Virus record (IMG/VR): IMGVR_UViG_3300024517_000076
Coordinates: 1 to 30,624 of that record
Reading direction: 5' to 3' (one strand)
Origin: a virus
Length of the DNA: 30,624 bases
Numbering within the stretch: position 1 is the first letter of the stretch; each line of letters opens with the position of its first letter. The notes under the pieces were generated by a model, which was not told the DNA's origin, searched no databases, and saw nothing but the letters and a program-made list of their open reading frames with translations. This document shows positions 9,701 through 15,498 of the stretch, in pieces. Position numbers and translations under genes: made by a program.

Positions 9701-10959
9701 TCAATCGCTGCGAATCCAGTCGCCCCGTTGGCGAGAGCAAACGTATCTCCAGTCTGCGCTGTGTGGCCGGTCAGTGTCGTAACTGTGTCACACAACTGAA
9801 TATCGGTCGCGGACAAATCGAGTGCCGTCGTCGGATTTTCGACATTGGCCCAGTCGATCCCAATGTTTCCTGATGCTGTCAGGTTGAGGGTCTGGGGGAT
9901 CTTTGTGTCGTTCAACGAGTTCGTGTCCGTCTCGATCGCATCAATCGATGCCTGGGTCGCCGTCAGCAGGTTGACCTGTCCGGCCGGATGCAACTCGTAC
10001 GTGTGGACAGTGACTGCCTGGGTCGTGGCTGGGGCGAACGTAATCGTATCCGTGCTCGCCACGAAGTCCGTGATCAGCCTGGACTGGCCATTCAGGTTGC
10101 CCGATGTGAACTTGATGATCCCGCCGTTCCAGTAGTCGTTATCCGCTTCGGTGCGGGCTGAGTCGACCATCGTCGTAGTCGTGCCGCTATCCGCCGTGCC
10201 GGTGATCAATGAACCACCGCTCTGATTATTGCGGATCGCCTCAAGAGAGTCCGTGGATGTGCTGAATGTCGCACCCGCCATATCCGCCAGGTTGTTACCA
10301 ACCGTAGCACCGGCGCCGAGGTCGGTGAACGTCCCCAGTTTGCCATCTATGTTCAGCAGGTCGGTAGCTATGTTGGTGTCATTAGGCGTACCCAGAATTG
10401 TAAATATCGAGTCCAGACTGTTTACGGTCAACACGTTAAGGTTATCGAACCACGCTTCAAAGTTGGTCGCTAAATTACCCGCCGTACTTTCAATCATTGT
10501 CGTGTTCAGGACACCCTGCACCAGACTATCAACAGCTCCGCCTCCACTGATTACCGTTGAACTGAAGTTCGCCGGCAGGTCAGCAGCAACAACAGCAGGC
10601 CCGACATCGTAAAGATATGCCGTCACATCAACGTCTGTGTCCGCCGCGTTCGGTGACTTCAGCTTGACAAGAACAACCGTGTTCGCCGGAACTATAAACG
10701 ACTGACTTTGCAGACTTACCCGGACGGCTGTCCCAACCGACTGATACTCCACACCCCCATTGATCGTGTTTCCGTCAACACTGATTTCAATCTCAAATAC
10801 ACCACCTGTGCCATCGAGGTCTTTGGTCCCGTCACCCAATTGGATTGACGCCTGACACAATCTCGCTGCCGACGCGTCCGGAGTATCAGTCAACACCGTG
10901 ACTTGAGACGTCAGATCACGATCCGCGTTCTCTGTGTCCAGTTGTTCGATGGCTGCCAT
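6790..10959 (-). CDS. Repeat-built tail fibre/appendage-like protein (1389 aa)
   Basis: This very long Thr/Ala/Asp-rich beta protein contains almost no Cys and no catalytic motif. Residues 1-125 form a distinct beta-rich head. A block beginning LPANFSSTVISGGGAVDSL (about 128-172) recurs near the C-terminus as LPSNFSSLVITAGGAVDSL. From residue 368 come two full 225-residue repeats and a 63-residue partial third, each starting IDWxNVxNPTT. A beta module of about 70 residues (TxMVDxARTExDxDYW...FTSG...GQxRLI) appears several times, and a helical spacer (QASIDAIExDTxTTLQAEL) is duplicated. Such mosaics are typical of phage fibres or appendages. The ATG at 10959 has AGAGGA 8 bases upstream. A fibre role is inferred; receptor binding is not shown. 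Confidence 0.65.
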   Translation of the reverse strand: MAAIEQLDTENADRDLTSQVTVLTDTPDASAARLCQASIQLGDGTKDLDGTGGVFEIEISVDGNTINGGVEYQSVGTAVRVSLQSQSFIVPANTVVLVKLKSPNAADTDVDVTAYLYDVGPAVVAADLPANFSSTVISGGGAVDSLVQGVLNTTMIESTAGNLATNFEAWFDNLNVLTVNSLDSIFTILGTPNDTNIATDLLNIDGKLGTFTDLGAGATVGNNLADMAGATFSTSTDSLEAIRNNQSGGSLITGTADSGTTTTMVDSARTEADNDYWNGGIIKFTSGNLNGQSRLITDFVASTDTITFAPATTQAVTVHTYELHPAGQVNLLTATQASIDAIETDTNSLNDTKIPQTLNLTASGNIGIDWANVENPTTALDLSATDIQLCDTVTTLTGHTAQTGDTFALANGATGFAAIDTVVDTILVDTADMQPKLGTITDLGAGATVGDNLADMAGATFSSATDSQEALRDRGDSAWTTGAGGSDRLLMADTTIATLASQTSFTLTAGSTDDDAYNGCTIVIQDASTAAQKARGIVDDYAGSTKTITLLEDPGVFTMAATDKIYILAESSLKPTTVQDYHVDVSSGGNVGIDWGNVANPTTALDLSGTDIQLCDTVTTLTGHTAQTGDTFALANGAAGFVAIDTVVDAILVDTADMQPKLGTLTDLGAGATVGDNLADIAGATFSTATDSLEAIRDRGDAAWITGAGGSDRLLLADTTIATYSSQTSFTLTSASADDDAYNGCTIVIEDASTAVQKTVGVVDDYTGSTKTVTLLEDPGGFTYQATDKVYILAEKSLKPSTKQDFHVDVTSGGNVGIDWGNVANPTTSLDLSGTDIQLCDTVTTLTGHTVQTGDTFALANGAAGFVAIDTVVDAILVDTGTTIPATITTAQNDLDILTGADGVNLLSATQASIDAIETDTSTTLQAELDGIQADTEDIQTQIGTAGAGLTAIPAHGATTGTADSGSTTTMVDAARTETDDDYWKGGLIKFTSGTVSGQTRLITGFTASTDTLTFEPATTQAVGTNTYELLPFGRVDLLAATQASVDAIESDTNELQADDYPTTLATLATAAALTTAQNDLDIITGADGVNLLSATQASIDAIEVDTGTTLQAELDGIQADTEDIQTQIGTAGAGLTDLGGMSTAMKAEVNAEADTALTDYDALVPADLPSNFSSLVITAGGAVDSLVQGFLDNTIAETTADNIAANFETFWDNADALTTKTADDVGGGAGGLTALASGTAQSGTSSTIVLAAASSFADDELNWNVVKITSGTGSGQSRMISDYTGSTDTATVTPDWVTDPDSSSVYEVVEGAGNAIQALTVTTQTELAAVPAATATVADMMGWMYILSRNKLLQTASVQTVRNDADGADIATAATSDNGVTFTRAEYV
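8320..9858 (-). repeat. 675-bp in-frame tandem repeats inside the fibre-like gene
   Basis: Two complete 675-bp units (9184-9858 and 8509-9183) and a 189-bp partial third (8320-8508) lie head to tail and in codon phase, so each encodes 225 residues. Matching landmarks recur exactly 675 bases apart: the GCCCCA/GGCCCA site of the IDW motif falls at about 8494, 9169 and 9844. The protein copies are nearly identical, but the DNA differs at many third positions. Confidence 0.85.
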
Positions 10960-10974
10960 CCGTGCATCCTCTTA

Positions 10975-11379
10975 TTACAGCAGCGGGTCATTGCTTTTAC
11001 GACGAAGCCTGTCGATCTCTTTCCACAGTTTCATCAGGTCGTCCGCTTCCGGTGAATCCTCAATCCCCAGGTGCGTCGCGATCATCACCAGTGCACGGGC
11101 TATGAGGTTCCGCTGTTTCCATGACGGTGCCAGTTTCTCGATATCCCTGCTGGCTTTCAGCCGCTTCCGCTCCACATTACTCAGTGTTTCCTGCGACCTC
11201 ATCCACGCTTCATGGTCATAGTCAGCCATCGCTGCGTCGAGATCGTCCTGTGACACATCCGGGCAGTACAACCTACCATTCTCCACATACGCCGTACCAT
11301 GCTCCCCAGACGATTGGTTACACTGCTCCATTATGAATACCACATCCATGTTCGGCAAAACTGGGATACTGGCTGTCAT
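10975..11379 (-). CDS. Hypothetical phage protein, helical C-terminal half (134 aa)
   Basis: This 134-residue protein has an N-terminal part (residues 1-45) with GxxGTAYVENGRLYCPDVSQ. A strongly charged helical region follows (about 50-130: DDLDAAMADYDHEAWMRSQE, then ERKRLKASRDIEKL and LMKLWKEIDRLRRKS). It begins 3 bases after the preceding TAA. It lies just upstream of the long fibre-like gene, where many phages keep a fibre chaperone or connector, but no similarity to such proteins can be claimed. It has no membrane segment or signal peptide. Confidence 0.65.
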   Translation of the reverse strand: MTASIPVLPNMDVVFIMEQCNQSSGEHGTAYVENGRLYCPDVSQDDLDAAMADYDHEAWMRSQETLSNVERKRLKASRDIEKLAPSWKQRNLIARALVMIATHLGIEDSPEADDLMKLWKEIDRLRRKSNDPLL

Positions 11380-11382
11380 TGA

Positions 11383-12129
11383 TTACTTCTCCATCACCCA
11401 GAACCTAGGCTGCAGATTGGCTGTCGTGCCAGAAATTGTCTTGTCTGATCCAGTCTCGTGGTATGTGCCAACCTGAAAATCGTCACCATCAGATACAGCC
11501 ACCTCGACACCGGCCGTTATGGAAATGTCATCGCCGCCAGTGTCAATGCGATCGCTTATCCTGACGTCAGTTGCCCCATTGATAGTAATACGACCAAGAT
11601 ATCGCTCTCCGGCTGTGTAGCTGGTGTAGAGCATGAAAAAACCCATTACCCAGATACCATCCCTTCGTGCGGTAATCTTGAATGTGGATGTGTCTCCAAG
11701 ACCTCCCTCGTCAGATTCACTGGCGTTGAACTCCACCTGATTCCAAGCACCACTCGTAATTCCTGTCTGGTCCGCAGTTCTACGCAAAAGACAGGAGTGC
11801 GAAATCCTCCCGTCATGTATCACGTGCCAGTCAGTGCCATTGTAGACCAAATCCATGCTGTCATTTGTGATGAACAGCTTGAACGATGTGGCTGATCCTT
11901 CTCTAAGGTTGATATCATTGCTTGTTCCTGTAACTGTGATCTCATAGCCGCCAGTGATACTGTCAGCAGAGACAGATACGACGTCGTTCACAGTCGGTGC
12001 GGTCGGGAGCGTCAATGTCCAGTTCGCACTCGTGGCGGTCGCGATGACATGCTCAAACGGCTTCGCGGTGTACGCCCCAGACTTTGACTGGAACACAACG
12101 GGCACATGGTTGAATCGGTCAGGAAACAT
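11383..12129 (-). CDS. Two-domain beta structural protein, C1q-like C-terminus (248 aa)
   Basis: Residues about 15-108 form a beta domain of a type common in small virion proteins. It ends in the strand-turn motif DLVYNGTDWHVIHDG and contains SANWTLTLPTAPTVNDVVSV and DINLREGS. Residues about 120-248 resemble a C1q/TNF-like jelly roll as found at phage fibre tips: NQVEFNASE...FKITARRDGIWVMGFFMLY...GERYLGRITINGA...GVEVAVSDGDDFQVGTYHE. That fold usually forms trimers and binds receptors. The start ATG (12129) has AGGAG about 8-9 bases upstream and overlaps the preceding gene by 11 bases. It is likely a minor fibre or decoration protein; the fold call is by pattern. Confidence 0.6.
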   Translation of the reverse strand: MFPDRFNHVPVVFQSKSGAYTAKPFEHVIATATSANWTLTLPTAPTVNDVVSVSADSITGGYEITVTGTSNDINLREGSATSFKLFITNDSMDLVYNGTDWHVIHDGRISHSCLLRRTADQTGITSGAWNQVEFNASESDEGGLGDTSTFKITARRDGIWVMGFFMLYTSYTAGERYLGRITINGATDVRISDRIDTGGDDISITAGVEVAVSDGDDFQVGTYHETGSDKTISGTTANLQPRFWVMEK

Positions 12130-12703
12130 CCACCTCTCCTTTCAGCCTCAATCCCCGTTCATCCAGGACTGCCCGCAACGACGCACTACGAGTAAACACG
12201 ACACCAGCGTCTGTACTGGACGCATCGACCGCCTTAGCCGCATCACCCAGCGCCTTCACCTTCCGTCTGCGGTGAGTCTCCCGCTCCGCCTCAGTCGTGG
12301 CATTCTTTTCCAGAAGCTCATGCAGCTCGACTTCCAGCTTGACCGCCTGCATGTCCTCAACACTGCGAGTCAGCCTCGGAATTCGATAAGCGTGCCTCGC
12401 CCTGAAGAACTCATGAGCCTCCTCAGCCGTCATCAGGTGGCACGTGCTCCATCGCTCATCCGCTTCCTTCGCAAACTCTTCCGGAACGAGCAGCATTCCC
12501 CACTGCATTCCGAGCTCTGAATCCTCTGTCGCCTGGCGATGACCACTGACGCTGTCGTAGATCCACGGGCTGAACTGATCGATGTACTGAGACCAGTCCA
12601 GTCCAGACTGACTCACAATGCGCAGACGATTGAACTCCGGGTACAGCGCTCCGTGCGGTCCCAGATTGATCTGCACCTTCAATGGTACGACTTCGATCGC
12701 CAT
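12119..12703 (-). CDS. Hypothetical phage protein with helical middle (194 aa)
   Basis: This 194-residue protein is unrecognised. The N-terminal 60 residues are mixed (MAIEVVPLKVQINLGPHGAL, SGLDWSQYIDQFSPWIYDS). Residues about 85-160 are long charged helices (MTAEEAHEFFRARHAYRI, VKLEVELHELLEKNATTEAE, RETHRRRKVKALGDAAKAVD). The last 30 residues return to mixed sequence. It starts one base after the preceding gene's stop and overlaps the next gene by 11 bases, so it is a coupled member of the virion operon. No catalytic residues stand out. Confidence 0.65.
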   Translation of the reverse strand: MAIEVVPLKVQINLGPHGALYPEFNRLRIVSQSGLDWSQYIDQFSPWIYDSVSGHRQATEDSELGMQWGMLLVPEEFAKEADERWSTCHLMTAEEAHEFFRARHAYRIPRLTRSVEDMQAVKLEVELHELLEKNATTEAERETHRRRKVKALGDAAKAVDASSTDAGVVFTRSASLRAVLDERGLRLKGEVDVS

Positions 12704-12704
12704 C

Positions 12705-13064
12705 TCAGTCCTCGATCAAGCACATTTCCAGATCGACCGCTGCGGTGTCGGCAATGGCGTACGGCGCTGTCGCAGTCGCTGCAAATCGAAACCTGCAATC
12801 CTCCCCAGCGTTCAGCCGGACAAGGTCAGCAACGCCAATCCCCGGTCGAATCTCAACAAAGTTCGTCGAGTCGAGATTCCGGAAATACACCATCCCGGGA
12901 GTCGTCACGTCTCCGAAGTCCAACTGTTCCTCACTGGTGGCGATATTCTGGATGATCCGAGTGAACGCAGTCCCGGAGACCGCCACCTTCACCGGAGGAG
13001 CGGAGATCGTGAACGCGACCCCACTCTTCTCGTAGTGCATGACTGTTTCAGTGGTTACCGTCAT
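12705..13064 (-). CDS. Small beta-sandwich virion protein (119 aa)
   Basis: This 119-residue, beta-strand-rich acidic protein contains the segments SGTAFTRIIQNIATSEEQLD, MVYFRNLDSTNFVEI and LNAGEDCRFRFAATATAP. The FRNLDSTNFVEI plus LxAGExxxFRF pattern is one I associate with small phage structural proteins annotated near fibres or decoration proteins. The start is the ATG at 13064, with AAGGAG about 7 bases upstream; it overlaps the glycosyltransferase gene's end by 17 bases. Its role is probably an accessory virion component, inferred from pattern and location. Confidence 0.6.
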   Translation of the reverse strand: MTVTTETVMHYEKSGVAFTISAPPVKVAVSGTAFTRIIQNIATSEEQLDFGDVTTPGMVYFRNLDSTNFVEIRPGIGVADLVRLNAGEDCRFRFAATATAPYAIADTAAVDLEMCLIED

Positions 13065-13713
13065 CGCTGGACTCCTTCAGCTGGTTTACGGCTTGAATCA
13101 ACTCGATCAGCTCGACTCCGTCCACGAAATGACGGCAGGGTCTCTCAAAATCAGCCCACACCCGAAACCCGGACTCCTTAGCCCTCTCACAGAACGCCAT
13201 ATCGTTCCCGGCCCTCACACGCCCCCTGCCATCGAGTTTACGGGTAAAAGCGCCTGACTGCATCATCGGATGCTCAAACACCCTGCGAGCCATCAGAACG
13301 CAACCAGTCCCCACAGCGTCCACTTCCTGCAATCCATCCTGCGGCTGGAACTCGTTGTAGCCCTGTTCTTCGAAGTTCCTCTTGTACGCATTCATGTACC
13401 ACGGACGTTCGCCGTTGTTCGTGTTGTGATACACGGGCGTCGGGAATCCAACAACGTCTAAATCGTCCTGCACTCGGTCCAGGGGGTTGCCTAGAGGCGG
13501 ATTATCACTGTCCATCGTCAGCCAGAAATCGTCCCCGTTGTCCATGAAATCCACGATGCAGTGATGCAGATTATTCTCGAACGGGCGGTGAGTCGGCGCA
13601 TCCATCCGGACCGTGAACCGAGAATCCTGCAACAGTGCGATCGTCGCGAACATGACGTGCTTGTGCACCCAGCCGTCACCGTTGGGGAGCGTGATGTAGA
13701 CGCGAGGCTTCAT
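13048..13713 (-). CDS. GT-A fold glycosyltransferase-like protein (221 aa)
   Basis: The protein shows the hallmarks of a family-2-like GT-A glycosyltransferase. It has an N-terminal strand/Rossmann start (residues 3-10, RVYITLPN) and an acidic metal/nucleotide-sugar motif DSD at residues 68-70 within DFWLTMDSDNPPLGNP. The acceptor-side block is GTGCVLMARRVF (135-146), followed by the late motif GNDMAFCERAKESGFRVW (169-186), where ND/E-type residues usually act as base. H195 follows. At 221 residues it is compact and lacks membrane helices, so it is probably soluble. Sitting between structural genes with ATGA coupling to a 48-codon gene, it could glycosylate a virion protein or a host surface. 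The sugar and target are unknown. Confidence 0.7.
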   Translation of the reverse strand: MKPRVYITLPNGDGWVHKHVMFATIALLQDSRFTVRMDAPTHRPFENNLHHCIVDFMDNGDDFWLTMDSDNPPLGNPLDRVQDDLDVVGFPTPVYHNTNNGERPWYMNAYKRNFEEQGYNEFQPQDGLQEVDAVGTGCVLMARRVFEHPMMQSGAFTRKLDGRGRVRAGNDMAFCERAKESGFRVWADFERPCRHFVDGVELIELIQAVNQLKESSDDGNH

Positions 13714-13856
13714 GCCGTCTCCAGATTCACGATCTGAGGCGTCCTCGCCTCTTCCTCGACGATGCTGGTCTTCTCCTCGTGCGTCACAATCACCATCGCT
13801 ACACGGGCGTCTGTGACCACCACAGGGGCTGATTCGTCAGTCATCTCGATAGACAT
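13710..13856 (-). CDS. Hidden small coupled gene (48 aa)
   Basis: A 48-codon reading frame fills the space between the propeller-like gene and the glycosyltransferase. Its ATG (13856-13854) shares a base with the upstream TGA (TGATG), and its own TGA overlaps the glycosyltransferase ATG as ATGA. The product, MSIEMTDESAPVVVTDARVA followed by a short VIVTHEEKTSIVEEEA stretch, is acidic with two likely beta strands. It has no known domain. The exact two-sided coupling, which matches the rest of the operon, is the main reason to believe it is expressed. Confidence 0.55.
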   Translation of the reverse strand: MSIEMTDESAPVVVTDARVAMVIVTHEEKTSIVEEEARTPQIVNLETA

Positions 13857-14773
13857 CACGCTGTCTCCAACGGAGCCACCTGGTACTGTCTGGAGTCTTC
13901 CTGATCGATTGAGGATGGCGCCTCGTGAGTTTCCATGACCTGCGCCAATCGGGAATCCGTCTCAGAAACAAACGCCCTGCCCCTGAATGTGTCCGGGTCA
14001 CGAGGAGCGAGCCGCCCCTCCCAGTTCAATGAACAGATACCACGGATCGTTCCGATACCCGTCGACACACTGGAAAGCACGGTAGTCGACCAGACACCTG
14101 ACACTCTCGCCATCTTCGACAATGACAGGTGACCGCCGATCAGTCCATCGGTCCCATCGAAACTGCATGACTGCGGCCTGATCAACAGCGTCACGGTACA
14201 TCGTAGACTCTGACGAACAGTGTCCGTGAAACTACCGCTCATCACATATAGGTCGGGCGCCCCACCCGTCATGGACCGAGAAATCAGAGTCGTTCGTCGC
14301 TGCTCCGCATCACGCACCGCCGAGATTCCAGACCACTGTAAACCAGACGCTGGCACGCCGGCTGACTGCCGAATGATCGAGCTGAATCGACCTGACAACT
14401 TAAATACTCGACCTCTTGCCGAGCCACGCGCCGTGATCAGGAAGGTGTCCCTCCCGTCCCAGTCGATATCACGAATCTCCTTGCGGCCCGCCCCGAATCC
14501 AGCGCCTTCGCGACCATCCAGCTGATGATTCATCACAGAGCAGTCGAGGGAGTCGCGCACAGTCGAGCTAAAGATACCGCTCGTGAAGACGATCTTCCCG
14601 TCACCGAGAGAACCAGCGTCCCCATTGCAGTACACCGTATGAACGCCGTCCGTCGAGATCCCCGACGGCTCACTCACCAGTGATGCTGCAGACGTCTTAA
14701 TGGTGGACGTGAAGTCGCCGGACTGGCGGTACAGCTTCGTAGTGCTCTGGGCACACCAAAGAACATCCGCCAT
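13856..14773 (-). CDS. Five-repeat propeller-like structural protein (305 aa)
   Basis: A short motif recurs five times, with consensus [LV]-x-x-S-G-x-[FW]-[ST]-[ST/D]-[TI]-[VI]. Its SG pair lies at residues 18-19, 65-66, 127-128, 179-180 and 225-226 (examples LYRQSGDFTSTI, KLSGRFSSII, LYVMSGSFTDTV). A spacing of about 46-62 residues fits blades of a beta-propeller. Between motifs there are WDG/FDG turns. The last 50 residues are a polar tail. The ATG at 14773 is preceded by AAGGGA at 8 bases. It is probably a minor virion or appendage protein; no enzyme motif is visible. Confidence 0.6.
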   Translation of the reverse strand: MADVLWCAQSTTKLYRQSGDFTSTIKTSAASLVSEPSGISTDGVHTVYCNGDAGSLGDGKIVFTSGIFSSTVRDSLDCSVMNHQLDGREGAGFGAGRKEIRDIDWDGRDTFLITARGSARGRVFKLSGRFSSIIRQSAGVPASGLQWSGISAVRDAEQRRTTLISRSMTGGAPDLYVMSGSFTDTVRQSLRCTVTLLIRPQSCSFDGTDGLIGGHLSLSKMARVSGVWSTTVLSSVSTGIGTIRGICSLNWEGRLAPRDPDTFRGRAFVSETDSRLAQVMETHEAPSSIDQEDSRQYQVAPLETA

Positions 14774-14784
14774 CGCTCATTCCC

Positions 14785-15150
14785 TTAGGAGAGCGTGCAT
14801 CCGTCTGCCACGATGACTCGCCATTCGAGGTTGTCATCTCCGTCTTCAACGCTTTCGAGCTTCAGCAACTCACCGATGGCAGCGAACGTACAGATCGTGT
14901 CTCCGCTGGAGTTGATCGCGCTGTCGGCGGTCACCGTCGCGTCCCCACCATCCGTCTTCATCGACAGCGTCAACTGCTGCCCAACGAATGCCGGATCAGC
15001 CAGTGCCCGAGACTCCGCTGCAGCCGTGACAATCTGGCAATGCGAGGAGAATCGGGTGTCCGTCTTGATCGTCCCAGAAGCACCGGGATCAGCGAGGATG
15101 TTTCCGGCAGCGTCCGCGAACCTGTGGTTGTACGTGTGGGGTGAACCCAT
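14785..15150 (-). CDS. Small beta-rich virion protein (121 aa)
   Basis: This 121-residue protein is strand-rich, with LTLSMKTDGGDATVTADSAI in the middle and LKLESVEDGDDNLEWRVIV near the end. The layout (a TL...G..VT strand pair, a GDTICTFAAIGELLKL strand, then a final W-x-V strand) is like that of other small phage beta proteins that coat fibres or capsids. The ATG at 15150 has AAGGA 7 bases upstream. It follows the 112-residue gene after a 9-base gap. The exact virion role is not visible in the sequence. Confidence 0.6.
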   Translation of the reverse strand: MGSPHTYNHRFADAAGNILADPGASGTIKTDTRFSSHCQIVTAAAESRALADPAFVGQQLTLSMKTDGGDATVTADSAINSSGDTICTFAAIGELLKLESVEDGDDNLEWRVIVADGCTLS

Positions 15151-15159
15151 GACGTGTCC

Positions 15160-15498
15160 TTATCGAATGTTGGCGTTAAGACTGCCGGTCGCACCTGTGA
15201 CAGCCAGGAGTGTAATCACAAGCGCCTCGTTTTTTGAACCCCCTGACAATCCACGCTTGAACGTGAACTGCCCGACATTGTTCACAGCGTCAAACTGTCG
15301 CTTCCAGATAACCGTCCCGCCAGCACTGACGATGAGGGTTCCTGCACCCTGAGTAGGGTCGTCATAGGACGCATCCATCTCATCAATCACCCACTCGTGA
15401 TCTTCATCAGCGGCAACCGTAATCACGGCAGCCGTGCTGACCGCAGGATTGTGCGTGTACGCTGTGGACTCGGCATCAAGTGATTTTTGAGTTCTCAT
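15160..15498 (-). CDS. Small beta-sandwich virion protein (112 aa)
   Basis: The ATG at 15498 shares its A with the TGA of the five-module gene (TGATG), which I prefer over an upstream in-frame start at 15564 that would lie inside that gene. The protein runs MRTQKSLDAESTAYTHNPAV, then HEWVIDEMDASYDD, GAGTLIVSAGGTVIWKRQF and NEALVITLLAVTGATGSLNA. The W-x-I...SY...G-x-L-x-V...GGTV-x-W plus NEALxITL pattern is characteristic of a recurrent small phage beta-sandwich. It probably decorates a neck or fibre structure; this is inferred. Confidence 0.6.
   Translation of the reverse strand: MRTQKSLDAESTAYTHNPAVSTAAVITVAADEDHEWVIDEMDASYDDPTQGAGTLIVSAGGTVIWKRQFDAVNNVGQFTFKRGLSGGSKNEALVITLLAVTGATGSLNANIR

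Noticed and set aside
6790-10959. Repeats in the fibre-like gene considered as a CRISPR-like array or a diversity-generating retroelement target
   Set aside because: The repeats are long, in frame and coding, with no spacer structure. No reverse transcriptase or template repeat is visible in the window.
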